Assembly (NCBI GenBank): GCA_965248915.1
Contig: OZ252216.1
Coordinates: forward strand, 310,001-374,000
Reading direction: 5' to 3'
DNA length: 64,000 bases
Source of the DNA: CBDFLA01 sp965248915
Lineage (GTDB): Bacteria > Pseudomonadota > Alphaproteobacteria > M2410
The position numbers and the translations under genes are program-made. Numbering within the stretch: the stretch's first letter is position 1; each line of letters begins with the position of its first letter. This document shows positions 7,296 to 15,857 of the stretch, in pieces. The notes below the pieces were generated by a model. It saw only the letters and a program-made list of their open reading frames with translations, did not search any database and was not told the origin of the DNA.

Positions 7296-9332
7296 TTAGA
7301 ACTTCGCCACGATGTGGAGGCGGATTGAGCGACCAGGTAGCAAGACGTCCTCTTTCTTGAATGAAACATGATTGCGAATGTCTTCATCAAGGAGGTTGTG
7401 TCCCGATATTTTTAGAGTCACTTCTCTGTCCGGATCGCCCATCGGAAGCGCCCATTGAATGCCGGCATCTACAAGAGTGTAGCCCTTTGTCGCAGTTTCA
7501 TTTGCGCCTAGATCATTTTGTTGAGACACGCGCAGAGCGTTGACCTCAATCGTCAGGGCTTCACGTTCGTACAGTGCGCCAAGACCGTAGCGCATCGGCG
7601 GCATACGAGGAACGTTAAAGCCGCCGTTCAACTCGCCGCGTACAAAATCGAATTGAGTTGTTAGAGATAGCGTGCCTGACCGCACAAAAGGCATCTGCCA
7701 GGTACCTTCGAACTCTGCGCCATAAAAAGTCGCGTCATCAGCGGTATAGACAATTTGAGTGAGTTCGGTCTCTACACCGCAGCTTAAGAGATCTTCCCCG
7801 TAAAGTATTCCTGTAAATGACTTGTAGATGAAATCATCATACTTCGTAAAAAAGGCGGCGACATCAAGCATGATATCTCCTGATTTGCGTCTGACACTCA
7901 GTTCGATGGAGCGTGCGGTTTCGACATCAAGAAATGCATTTCCAATCTCAAAGGTCTCAGTTGATTCGTGTGGTCCTTTCGCAAAGAGCTCCAGCGCTTC
8001 CGGCGCTCTTTGAACAATTTGGGCAGTCAAGCCAAGGGTCCAATATTGCGGAAGGTCATAGAGAAGACCGACCGACCCACCGACCGGTGTAAAATCCCTG
8101 GAGTATGGAGTCTCAACCCCGGCGATACCCGGGACCGACAATCCTGTCCCGTCGATTCCAATCTTCTCGACACGCGCGCCAAATTGAAGTGTCGCCCCAC
8201 CATCATTCGTGAGGGCCAATTCTTCAAACAAGAAGACGGCCTGAGCGTTCGATTGTGAAGGAGCAATGAGTTCACCGCCTTCACCCGAGGCAGATAGCTC
8301 GCGTCCTCTGATGTGAAGGCCCACAGCACCTTCAAAACCGCCAATGGGAGCATGAAGAAACTCAGCACGCCCCTCCCATTCTTCATTGTCAAAAGTCGAT
8401 CCAATTTCGCCGGTGCTTTCATCGATTTCATCATGGGTGTAGTCAGAATACCCGAGACTAAGGTCAAGTTTTCGCCAAAAGGGACTGAGATCTTCAAAGA
8501 CGGAACCGAGCGCTAGGTTTTGTTGAAACATGTCAATGAGAATAGGCGCTTCTGCGGTCGGGATTTCATATTCGCTTTCAAAAACAGACGTCGATACACC
8601 GATATGGCCTGAAGGCAGGATCACAGAGCCGCCAGCCGCAAACCCATGCGACTCCAAAGATGTCCGCGCCTGAGTGCTTTGGGACCCTGGTATCTCATAG
8701 TCAGACGATCTCCGCGCTGAGCTATCTAGATGCCAAGCAAAGGAGTCAGCATAAGAACCGTCAAGGAGGATCCCACCTTCGACACCGTCAGATGCTGAAT
8801 TGGCACCAGCGACAAATTCCCCTTCCACATGCCGATCGGTCAATCGTTTTGGAATGCGGTTGTTGATGATATTGACGACGCCGCCGATCGCCTCGCTGCC
8901 GTAACGCAGTGTCGCAGGCCCGCGCACCACCTCGACACGTTGCGCGGCAAGTGGATCGGTAGGGACGCCGTGATCTTCGCTGAGCGCAGACGCATCGTGT
9001 GAAGCGATCCCGTTTTCCTGAACGCGCACACGGAAATTGTCGAGCCCACGAATAATCGGACGGCTGGCGCCCGGTGCAAAGGACGAATGGGTAATCCCCG
9101 GATGATGTGCCAGAAGCTCGCCAAGCGAAGACGCACCGGATGCAACGATTTCGTCCCGGTCAAGGGTCGTAACAGGGGCGACCAATTCATCGGATGCGTG
9201 CTCCAAGGGAGATGCTGTAATGACGAATTGCTCCATGGGGTCTTGCTTGGGTTCGGTCTGTGCCAACGCATCTGCGCACATAACAAATGAACTCGCGGCG
9301 ACAGCTGCAATACGGAATTTTTCTATGTACAT
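7296..9332 (-). CDS. znuD: TonB-dependent receptor, ZnuD-like (probable zinc uptake)
   Basis: The 678-residue outer-membrane protein has a signal peptide ending near ADALAQ, a TonB box (EQFVITASP), a plug domain and a 22-strand-type barrel ending in aromatic/basic residues (HIVAKF). The plug carries RGLDNFRVRVQENGIAS, SEDHGVPTDPLAA and EVVRGPATLRYG followed by GGVVNIINNRIP, a pattern typical of the ZnuD zinc receptor family. In that family the receptor moves Zn(II) or Zn complexes across the outer membrane using TonB energy. A small His/Cys exported protein is encoded directly upstream in the same direction, and a ZnuA-like protein is encoded 25 kb away, both consistent with zinc. Copper or another metal remains possible, and I see no certain Zur site. 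Confidence 0.75.
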   Translation of the reverse strand: MYIEKFRIAAVAASSFVMCADALAQTEPKQDPMEQFVITASPLEHASDELVAPVTTLDRDEIVASGASSLGELLAHHPGITHSSFAPGASRPIIRGLDNFRVRVQENGIASHDASALSEDHGVPTDPLAAQRVEVVRGPATLRYGSEAIGGVVNIINNRIPKRLTDRHVEGEFVAGANSASDGVEGGILLDGSYADSFAWHLDSSARRSSDYEIPGSQSTQARTSLESHGFAAGGSVILPSGHIGVSTSVFESEYEIPTAEAPILIDMFQQNLALGSVFEDLSPFWRKLDLSLGYSDYTHDEIDESTGEIGSTFDNEEWEGRAEFLHAPIGGFEGAVGLHIRGRELSASGEGGELIAPSQSNAQAVFLFEELALTNDGGATLQFGARVEKIGIDGTGLSVPGIAGVETPYSRDFTPVGGSVGLLYDLPQYWTLGLTAQIVQRAPEALELFAKGPHESTETFEIGNAFLDVETARSIELSVRRKSGDIMLDVAAFFTKYDDFIYKSFTGILYGEDLLSCGVETELTQIVYTADDATFYGAEFEGTWQMPFVRSGTLSLTTQFDFVRGELNGGFNVPRMPPMRYGLGALYEREALTIEVNALRVSQQNDLGANETATKGYTLVDAGIQWALPMGDPDREVTLKISGHNLLDEDIRNHVSFKKEDVLLPGRSIRLHIVAKF

Positions 9333-9420
9333 GAAGGACTCTCATAGCTTGAACCAGGTGATAAGCCGACATTGGTTTCGCGAACAAAACCAATCGAGCG
9401 ACAAACAAATCGTAGGTGGT

Positions 9421-9738
9421 TTAAGCGTGAGAGGGGGGGCCGCGTGGACGCGCGCTGAGGAGGGTACAGCGATGTTCAGCGGTTCTTAGATCAGTTGGTT
9501 CTTCGGAATAATCGAGTATCCAAGTGATGTCGCCGGAATCTGATGGCACCAAATCATCAAGGTTCTCGCTGACAATGGATATTTCGCAAGCGACGCCGTT
9601 ATGGGCGTGATCATCAAACCCGAATGATGCGGCGTGAGCGAGTGTCGACCACTGGGCGAACAACAAGAGGGCGGCAAGCGAAAACGCAAGGTTCCGGACC
9701 CATTTGAAGTTCAAGCCATGACTTTGGTTCTTACGCAT
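9421..9738 (-). CDS. Small exported His/Cys protein, DUF2946-like, upstream of the receptor
   Basis: The 105-residue product has a signal peptide (hydrophobic core AFSLAALLLFAQW, cleavage near AHA). The mature part is short and acidic, with FDDHAHNGVAC, a second Cys, and the C-terminal PRGPPSHA. Small secreted proteins with an early His/Cys cluster and a terminal R-x-PP motif often sit beside TonB receptors for metals and are grouped as DUF2946 or similar; I base the label on that pattern only. It is co-directional with the ZnuD-like gene and probably co-transcribed. A promoter (9774-9802) and a long dyad (9741-9793) lie immediately upstream, so this unit is probably regulated. Confidence 0.6.
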   Translation of the reverse strand: MRKNQSHGLNFKWVRNLAFSLAALLLFAQWSTLAHAASFGFDDHAHNGVACEISIVSENLDDLVPSDSGDITWILDYSEEPTDLRTAEHRCTLLSARPRGPPSHA

Positions 9739-9740
9739 CG

Positions 9741-9793
9741 CCCTGCGATCTGAAGGATACTGATACCAATAGAAATAAGATCAGATCACAGGG
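9741..9793 (-). promoter_or_regulatory. 13-base dyad overlapping promoter and translation start
   Basis: CCCTGCGATCTGA (9741-9753) and TCAGATCACAGGG (9781-9793) are inverted repeats matching at 12 of 13 positions; in RNA the exception is a G-U pair. The inner arm ends two bases before the ATG at 9738 and covers the only AGGG-like ribosome-binding sequence. Arm centres are 40 bases apart. It may be a two-site operator or an RNA hairpin that hides the start. Confidence 0.55.
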
Positions 9794-9802
9794 AAATGTC
9801 AA
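9774..9802 (-). promoter_or_regulatory. Probable promoter of the small exported protein and receptor unit
   Basis: TTGACA (9797-9802, minus strand) and CTTATT (9774-9779) are 17 bases apart. The outer arm of the dyad lies in the spacer, a good position for a repressor. The -10 match is only moderate. Confidence 0.45.
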
Positions 9803-9817
9803 TGGTCAGCTCGAAAC

Positions 9818-10306
9818 TCACGTGTCAGCTTGACTAACAAGGAAGTAGATGAACGCATAACTCATCATAAATTGGAACGCTCCGTCAAATGAGCTGTCGC
9901 CGATCTGCGTTTGCCACATTTGAAAGGCGCCGCCGCCGATGACGCCAAATAATCCAAACCAGGTGATCATGCCAAGCCCACAACCAACCAATGCGAATTT
10001 CTTTGCACTGTTGAAGTCATCCGCAGAACCTTTGCGTTTCGACCACAAGTCCAGCGCCCCTTTGGCCGCAACAAGCCCAGTCGCGTATTCAAAGAACAAG
10101 ATGACAATCAACGCCATCCATATGAGCGCTGGTGTCGTGATGGTTGGAAACATGGATGACGTATAGACCGTGTGATCGGTGCCACCCATGACATAGGCCA
10201 CCGATTGATAAGCCATCTTGATATTGACGATGTTTTGCGTCGCGTGAATAAGCGCCTGCAAAGACGCAAAGATCACAAGTGCAATTTTGATGTATCTGAT
10301 TTCCAT
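9818..10306 (-). CDS. DUF2165 family small integral membrane protein
   Basis: The 162-residue product has about four membrane segments, with an N-terminal helix (IKIALVIFASLQALIHA), two central ones and a C-terminal one. It shows the family pattern of a conserved late block, here FGLFGVIGGGAFQMWQTQ followed by AFQFMMSYAFIYFL, which resembles the VIGGEWFxMWQS region of DUF2165 proteins. No biochemical role is known for the family. The start is supported by AAGGAGG six bases before the ATG at 10306. It stands alone upstream of the zinc-receptor unit; the gap to the next promoter is short, so partial read-through is possible. Confidence 0.65.
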   Translation of the reverse strand: MEIRYIKIALVIFASLQALIHATQNIVNIKMAYQSVAYVMGGTDHTVYTSSMFPTITTPALIWMALIVILFFEYATGLVAAKGALDLWSKRKGSADDFNSAKKFALVGCGLGMITWFGLFGVIGGGAFQMWQTQIGDSSFDGAFQFMMSYAFIYFLVSQADT

Positions 10307-10656
10307 GTCCGCCTCCTTGGGTGGGTTGATACGGCCAATTGAGTTGTCTTTCTCAAAGTACGCAAACTCACTGGACTTGGGGCATGTGCCCTACGCGACC
10401 ATGAATCAGACGAAACTCCACGTCAACGACTGAGACCGATTCTCAATTTCGTTGAGGTAATGTCTGGAATTAGGCGCAAGCACAATGTGACGAAAGAACG
10501 GTTCGGCAATTTCTTAACAGGAATAGGATGGTCAATCAGACTTTGTCGCCTCAAATGATTGATTCGGGTACGGGAGTATGATCCTCTTTAGACAAAGCTA
10601 GAAAATGACAAAAGAAGAACATTGGGGAAAACCCCAAGGACAAGGAAGCGCATCTC
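10307..10656. other. Divergent intergenic region with two short palindromes
   Basis: This 350-base gap separates the divergent DUF2165 and monooxygenase genes. It holds a perfect dyad GGGCA-TG-TGCCC at 10380-10391 and a second, CTCAA-TTTCG-TTGAG, at 10442-10456. Either could be an operator for the monooxygenase gene. No convincing ORF or RNA gene was seen. Confidence 0.4.
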
Positions 10657-12489
10657 ATGTCAGATACGAGCAACGATGCAGTAGAAAAACCTGCTGGCGA
10701 ACAAGGTCTAGGGTTTGATCCCAATGCCCTGCGGGAAAAGTACCGCAACGAGCGCGACAAACGCCTGCGCGATGAGGGCAATGATCAATATGTCGAAGTA
10801 ACCGGTGACTTTTCCCGTTACATTGATGATCCATACATCGAAGAGCCTATTGAGCGCGCTCCGCTCAAAGATGAAGTCGAAGTCGTCATCATTGGCGGCG
10901 GCTTTGGAGGACTGCTCGCGGGCGCAAGGCTGCGCCAAGCCGGCATAGAAGACATCCGCGTCATCGAGAAGGGCGGCGACTTCGGTGGCACCTGGTATTG
11001 GAACCGATATCCCGGCGCGGCTTGTGACATTGAATCATACGTTTACCTTCCATTGTTGGAAGAGATAGATTTCGTGCCCCCGCAAAAGTTCATCGAAGGC
11101 GAAGACATTCTTTGGTACAGCCAAGAAATCGGTCGCAAGTTTGACCTCTATCGCGACGTGTGTTTCCAGACCGAAGTCACCGACATGCGTTGGGAGGAAA
11201 AGAGCGGTCGCTGGATTATCACCACCAACAAAGGTGATGAGATGAAGGCCCGCTTTGTCGCCATGTCAAACGGTCCCCTCAATCGACCCAAGCTTCCTGG
11301 CATTCCTGGTGTCGGAGACTTCAAAGGCCATACATTTCACACCAGTCGGTGGGACTACGCTTACACCGGCGGCGACGCGAACGGTGGATTGACCGGGCTA
11401 AAGGACAAACGCGTCGGCATCATCGGCACCGGCGCAACGGCGGTGCAATGTATACCGCACTTAGGAGAGTGGTCGAAACATCTCTGTGTGTTCCAACGGA
11501 CACCATCCTCCATTGACGTACGAAATGACCCGCCGACCGACCTGGAATGGTTCAAGTCTCAGGAACCGGGTTGGCATCAACATCGCATGGACAATTTCAA
11601 CATCCTGACATCGGGGGGGATTGCAGAAGAAGATCTGGTCAACGATGGTTGGACGGAGATCATTCGCAACCTGCTCGTGCTTGTTCGCAATGAAGAGAAC
11701 CCAGACCTGTCGCCAGATGCTTTGTCTGACAAGGTCGAAATCGCCGACTTCCAAAAGATGGAGCAAATCCGGGCCCGCGTTGACGAAATTATCAAAGACC
11801 CAAATGTTGCCGAGTCCCTAAAACCTTACTATAGGCAATTCTGCAAACGTCCCTGTTTCCATGATGACTACTTGCCAACATTTAATCGATCCAACGTGAC
11901 ACTCGTTGATACGGGAGGCATTGGGGTCGAGCGCATCACCGAAGAAGGCGTCGTTGCCAATGGGCAAGAGTTTGAGCTTGATTGCCTCATCTTCGGCACA
12001 GGTTTTGAAGTTGGAACCGACTACACCAGACGTTCCGGGTATGAGCTTTATGGACGTGAGGGCGTTTCACTGACCGAGAATTGGTCCGAAGGGGTGAAGA
12101 CTCTTCACGGTCTCTTCAGTCGCGGCTTCCCCAATTGCTTCATTATGGGGGTGAACAGTCAAACTGGCTTCACCGCCAACTACCCGCATGCGTTAAACGA
12201 ACAAGCCATCCACATCGCCCACATTCTGAAACACAGCAAGAACGGTAACGTGAAAATTGTCGAGCCCTCTGAAGAAGCAGAAAAGGAATGGGTCGGAACC
12301 ATCATCAAACATGCCCGCACAAATGAGAAGTTCTTCGCCGAATGTACGCCCGGGTATTACAACAATGAGGGCAAACCCAACGACCGCATGTTGCAAAATG
12401 CCAATTATGGTTTGGGCTCCGAAGCGTTCTTTAAAATCTTGCGCGATTGGCGCGACGAAGGGGAGTTCAGGGGATTGGAGTTGAGTTAA
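10657..12489 (+). CDS. Flavin-containing monooxygenase, Baeyer-Villiger type
   Basis: The 610-residue protein has an FAD-binding Rossmann motif (GGGFGGLLAGARL, residues about 80-93), the FGGTWYWNRYPGAACD segment, and the Baeyer-Villiger fingerprint FKGHTFHTSRWD near residue 225. A second, NADPH-binding dinucleotide fold (GIIGTGATAVQ) is followed by the CLIFGTGFE motif. Enzymes of this group (cyclohexanone, cyclopentadecanone, steroid and phenylacetone monooxygenases) insert oxygen next to a ketone to give an ester or lactone, using NADPH and O2. The extended N-terminus of about 75 residues before the FAD fold fits the longer steroid/cyclopentadecanone type. The start has AAGGAAG upstream. The substrate cannot be read from sequence. 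Confidence 0.9.
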   Translation: MSDTSNDAVEKPAGEQGLGFDPNALREKYRNERDKRLRDEGNDQYVEVTGDFSRYIDDPYIEEPIERAPLKDEVEVVIIGGGFGGLLAGARLRQAGIEDIRVIEKGGDFGGTWYWNRYPGAACDIESYVYLPLLEEIDFVPPQKFIEGEDILWYSQEIGRKFDLYRDVCFQTEVTDMRWEEKSGRWIITTNKGDEMKARFVAMSNGPLNRPKLPGIPGVGDFKGHTFHTSRWDYAYTGGDANGGLTGLKDKRVGIIGTGATAVQCIPHLGEWSKHLCVFQRTPSSIDVRNDPPTDLEWFKSQEPGWHQHRMDNFNILTSGGIAEEDLVNDGWTEIIRNLLVLVRNEENPDLSPDALSDKVEIADFQKMEQIRARVDEIIKDPNVAESLKPYYRQFCKRPCFHDDYLPTFNRSNVTLVDTGGIGVERITEEGVVANGQEFELDCLIFGTGFEVGTDYTRRSGYELYGREGVSLTENWSEGVKTLHGLFSRGFPNCFIMGVNSQTGFTANYPHALNEQAIHIAHILKHSKNGNVKIVEPSEEAEKEWVGTIIKHARTNEKFFAECTPGYYNNEGKPNDRMLQNANYGLGSEAFFKILRDWRDEGEFRGLELS

Positions 12490-12850
12490 TCAGGTTCGCT
12501 GATAGACTCAATTTGATTCTCTCGAATTTGGAATTGGCAACGTGTCGCGATGAAGAACCTAGCTCCAAAGGTGTATCGACAGAGATTTCTGATCGAGGGC
12601 TACTACGGTCAGAGATTTCCAAGTCCTTTGTGGAGGAGTATCTTCGTGGGCTAGCAGCACGTTTGACGCTACGCACATACTCGGCTCCCATTGTGTATTC
12701 GTGCAAAGAATTCAGTAGTAATGTAGCTTGCGAATTCACTCGTGAATTCCTGAAGGTTCCTGCTGAAATGGAAACAATGTCATTTTGAGTTTTTCAGTTT
12801 AGCCATCTACGAGAAACGCAAAGCCATTTGTTCGGAAATGGGAGTTATAC
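12490..12850. other. Intergenic region with an 18-base perfect dyad
   Basis: These 361 bases lie between the monooxygenase and LysE-type genes. Small overlapping frames on both strands resemble no family and have no ribosome-binding site. The notable element is GAATTCAC-TC-GTGAATTC at 12732-12749. A 9-base direct repeat (CAGAGATTT) occurs at about 12581 and 12612. Confidence 0.4.
12732..12749. promoter_or_regulatory. Perfect dyad, possible operator of the LysE-type exporter
   Basis: Two 8-base arms (GAATTCAC and GTGAATTC) are separated by TC, about 100 bases before the exporter start. Such compact dyads are typical binding sites of dimeric regulators; the regulator is not encoded nearby. Confidence 0.35.
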
Positions 12851-13483
12851 ATGGAAGTCGCTACCATAATTTTCGCCAAATCTGTGGCTTTGCTTTTTGG
12901 TGCGATGAGCCCTGGCCCCAGTTTCATATTCACAATGCGAACGACGCTCTCAAAAGGTACGGCCAGTGGAGTATCCGCTGCCTTGGGAATTGGTCTTGCG
13001 AGTGTATTATTGGCAGTGCTGGCACTGTTTGGATTGCATATGATATTGTCGAGCGTTCCGACGCTCTATGTAATTTTGAAACTGGCGGGCGCGTGTTATC
13101 TCCTATATCTCGCATGGCAAATGTGGAAGGGGGCCGGTGATGACTTGTCGGATCACTCGACCATTGGCAAAGGTGACATCTCAGTTTGGAGATCTTTTTG
13201 GTCAGCTGTGCTTGTTCAATTAAGCAATCCAAAGACTGCGGTAATCTATGGCAGTGTGTTTGCGACCTTTCTACCGAACGAAGTAGGGCGCGCATTGTCG
13301 ATAGGCATTCCAGTGGCAGTATTGGGTGTTGAGACTGGATGGTATCTATTTGTTGTTCTCGCACTATCGGCGGCGCCAACCCGAAAGCTCTATTTGGGAT
13401 CCAAAGCGGCAATAGATAGGATCGCTGGTGGAATTATGGGTTTCTTGGGTGCACGTCTTTTGCACTCAACAACCGAAAACTAG
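12851..13483 (+). CDS. LysE/RhtB family amino-acid exporter
   Basis: The 210-residue inner-membrane protein has six hydrophobic segments and the family N-terminal signature GAMSPGPSFIFTMRTTLSKG with the following GxxxAxG-type helix (AALGIGLASVLLAVLA). The middle part has the typical KLAGACYLLYLAWQMW block and NPKTAVIYGSVFATF. LysE/RhtB proteins export amino acids or derivatives by proton exchange. GGGAG lies before the ATG. It appears monocistronic, with a dyad at 12732-12749 upstream. The transported compound is not predictable. Confidence 0.88.
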   Translation: MEVATIIFAKSVALLFGAMSPGPSFIFTMRTTLSKGTASGVSAALGIGLASVLLAVLALFGLHMILSSVPTLYVILKLAGACYLLYLAWQMWKGAGDDLSDHSTIGKGDISVWRSFWSAVLVQLSNPKTAVIYGSVFATFLPNEVGRALSIGIPVAVLGVETGWYLFVVLALSAAPTRKLYLGSKAAIDRIAGGIMGFLGARLLHSTTEN

Positions 13484-13663
13484 AAGTCGTCTCCAAGAAA
13501 TTCAGGTGATCGATCCTGGTTCATCTGTTGAGATCAATCAATAAGGGTCGAAAAAGTAGGCAAAATGGTGGGGCGATCATCCCTCCTACCAGTTTATCTG
13601 ATCTTTACTTCATGGAAGTACGTTGTGGAATGCCTTAGCCATTGCCACTGCGAGAAGGTCGCC

Positions 13664-15727
13664 ATGCGTATCATTTCTCTTGGAATCTTCATCGTCACGA
13701 TCTTTGTGAGCGCATTTCTGCTCTTTCAAGTTCAGCCCATGTTGGCGCGGTTTGTTTTGCCTTGGTTTGGCGGAACACCCACGGTCTGGACGATTTGCAT
13801 GTTGTTCTTCCAAGTATTTCTGTTTTTGGGATACGCTTATGCGCATGCACTGAGACGTTGGGCAAGTATTCCTTGGCAGGCTGGAATTCATACCGTCCTT
13901 CTGTGTGTCGCACTGACTTTCCTTCCTATCATGCCTGACCCGTCATGGCGCGGTCTCGACAATCTAGCCCCCACGATCACAATCTTGCTTTTGCTGTCCT
14001 CGACTGTGGGCGTGCCTTACTTTCTCTTGAGTTCGACCGGGCCGCTGTTACAAGTCTGGTTCGCGCATTCGCATGTTGACCGTTCGCCTTATCCGCTCTA
14101 TGCAGTTTCAAACGGAGGCTCGTTCCTTGCTCTCCTGAGTTATCCCTTTGTGATCGAGCCGCTTTTCCCTGTGAGCCAGCAGGTCAGTATTTGGTCGGGG
14201 TTTTATGTCACTTTCGCTCTCATGTGTGCTGCAATTGGCGTCTACGTGGCATTCTTTCAAAAGCGAGAGACGGTTGAAGTGTCAGGCTCTGCAGTTGTCG
14301 TGCCTGACATCACATGGACCACCAGAGTCGTGTGGGTGATGTTGCCTGCCGCCGCGTCACTCATACTATTGTCGATGACGACGCACATCACCCAAGATAT
14401 TGCTGCCGTTCCGCTCCTCTGGGTAATTCCTTTAAGCCTCTATCTATTGAGTTTCATTCTGTGTTTTGAAAGTGACCGTTGGTACAACTCGAAGAAATAT
14501 GGCTTCGCATTGACCGTCGCAATCTTCGCCTCGCTCCTTCAAGTGCTGGTCTTGAAGAACTCCTACCCGCTCTTTGGGGTTGGACTCTATTGTGGATTCC
14601 TATTCATTTCCTGCATGATCTGTCATGGCGAATTGGTGAAACTAAGACCTGACCCAGATCGTCTCACATCCTTTTACCTCTCTGTCGCGGCCGGCGGGGC
14701 TTTGGGGGGAATCTTCGTTGGCGTCTTTGCACCGCTCATTTTTGAAACTTATGTCGAAGTGCAAATCTGCTTCGTCATATTCCTACTGCTTATTCTGTTT
14801 GCAGACAGTGAGAATCCGGAATCCCTTTTGAAAGAGAAGAAAGGGACCTTACGTCATGCAATTTCTGGAGCCTGTTTCCTCGTTGTTGCTGTGACATTGT
14901 TCAGTGTGTTCGCTAAAAGTGATCCGGGCGCGCAAGCCTCACGAAATTTCTATGGCGTTCTTACCAAGTCTGAGGTTGATGTTGGTGATGGCACCAAGAT
15001 GAGACGCCTGGCGCATGGTCGCATCCTTCATGGGCTTCAATATCTCTCTGATGATAGATTGGACGAACCGACAAGTTACTACAGCCGACAAACCGGTGTT
15101 GGGCACCTATTGAAAATCGATTTGCCGGAATTGGCGACCCGAAAGATCGGGGTTGTCGGGCTTGGTGTCGGTACTTTGGCGGCTTATGGCAAAGAAACCG
15201 ATGATTTTCGGTTCTATGAAATCAATCCCGATGTCACCGAATACGCAGAGAACGATTTCTCATTCCTCTCTAGATCAAAAGCGCAGACAGAAGTGGTGCC
15301 TGGCGATGCTCTCATTTCAATGGAGAATGAAGCACCGCAGAACTATGATATTTTGGTCTTGGACGCCTTTAGCGGTGATGCCATCCCGGTGCACCTTCTC
15401 ACTAGGGAAGCTTTTTCAGTCTATTTGAAACATATAGCTGAGGGCGGCGCGATCGCTATTCACATCTCTAACAAATACTTCGACCTTCGCCCGGTCTTGT
15501 GGGCGTTGTCGGATGAGCTTGGTTTCAAGTCTGTGTACTTCGCCTCGCCTTACGATCTGAGCGAGAATGTGGGGAGCGTGAAGTGGATCGTGATGACAAA
15601 GAGCGACCGTCTCATAGATGCACTAGAACAGGATCCCTACACCGTCCCTCGTGATCAGGGTATTCAACCGGTTCTTTGGACCGATGACTACTCAAACGTC
15701 TTTGGGGTTCTTAAACTCAAGTCGTAA
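13664..15727 (+). CDS. Membrane-fused spermidine-synthase-like protein
   Basis: I take the ATG at 13664 (687 residues, GAAGG upstream) rather than the frame start at 13565, because the hydrophobic helix starts directly after it (MRIISLGIFIVTIFVSAF). The N-terminal ~440 residues contain about ten membrane segments. The C-terminal third is a Rossmann-fold domain with GVVGLGVGTLAAYG and ILVLDAFSGDAIPVHLLT, the pattern of spermidine/spermine synthase-like aminopropyltransferases. Such fused membrane proteins are widespread in proteobacteria, and their reaction is not established. GDA in place of the usual active-site Asp context leaves polyamine synthesis uncertain. Confidence 0.8.
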   Translation: MRIISLGIFIVTIFVSAFLLFQVQPMLARFVLPWFGGTPTVWTICMLFFQVFLFLGYAYAHALRRWASIPWQAGIHTVLLCVALTFLPIMPDPSWRGLDNLAPTITILLLLSSTVGVPYFLLSSTGPLLQVWFAHSHVDRSPYPLYAVSNGGSFLALLSYPFVIEPLFPVSQQVSIWSGFYVTFALMCAAIGVYVAFFQKRETVEVSGSAVVVPDITWTTRVVWVMLPAAASLILLSMTTHITQDIAAVPLLWVIPLSLYLLSFILCFESDRWYNSKKYGFALTVAIFASLLQVLVLKNSYPLFGVGLYCGFLFISCMICHGELVKLRPDPDRLTSFYLSVAAGGALGGIFVGVFAPLIFETYVEVQICFVIFLLLILFADSENPESLLKEKKGTLRHAISGACFLVVAVTLFSVFAKSDPGAQASRNFYGVLTKSEVDVGDGTKMRRLAHGRILHGLQYLSDDRLDEPTSYYSRQTGVGHLLKIDLPELATRKIGVVGLGVGTLAAYGKETDDFRFYEINPDVTEYAENDFSFLSRSKAQTEVVPGDALISMENEAPQNYDILVLDAFSGDAIPVHLLTREAFSVYLKHIAEGGAIAIHISNKYFDLRPVLWALSDELGFKSVYFASPYDLSENVGSVKWIVMTKSDRLIDALEQDPYTVPRDQGIQPVLWTDDYSNVFGVLKLKS

Positions 15728-15857
15728 GGCCGCGGCGCTGAGACGCACATTTCGAGGATGCAAGACGCCTAGTCATCGACCAGAATATCCTCTAGCCTGA
15801 GGGTGACACACGAGAATGTCGCGGTCCAACAAGAATCAAAATTGGGCGGAGGAATCC

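Noticed and set aside
12447..12788. Small plus-strand frame (and 12467-12739 on the minus strand) in the gap before the LysE-type gene
   Set aside because: Overlaps the monooxygenase end, has no ribosome-binding site, and resembles no family.
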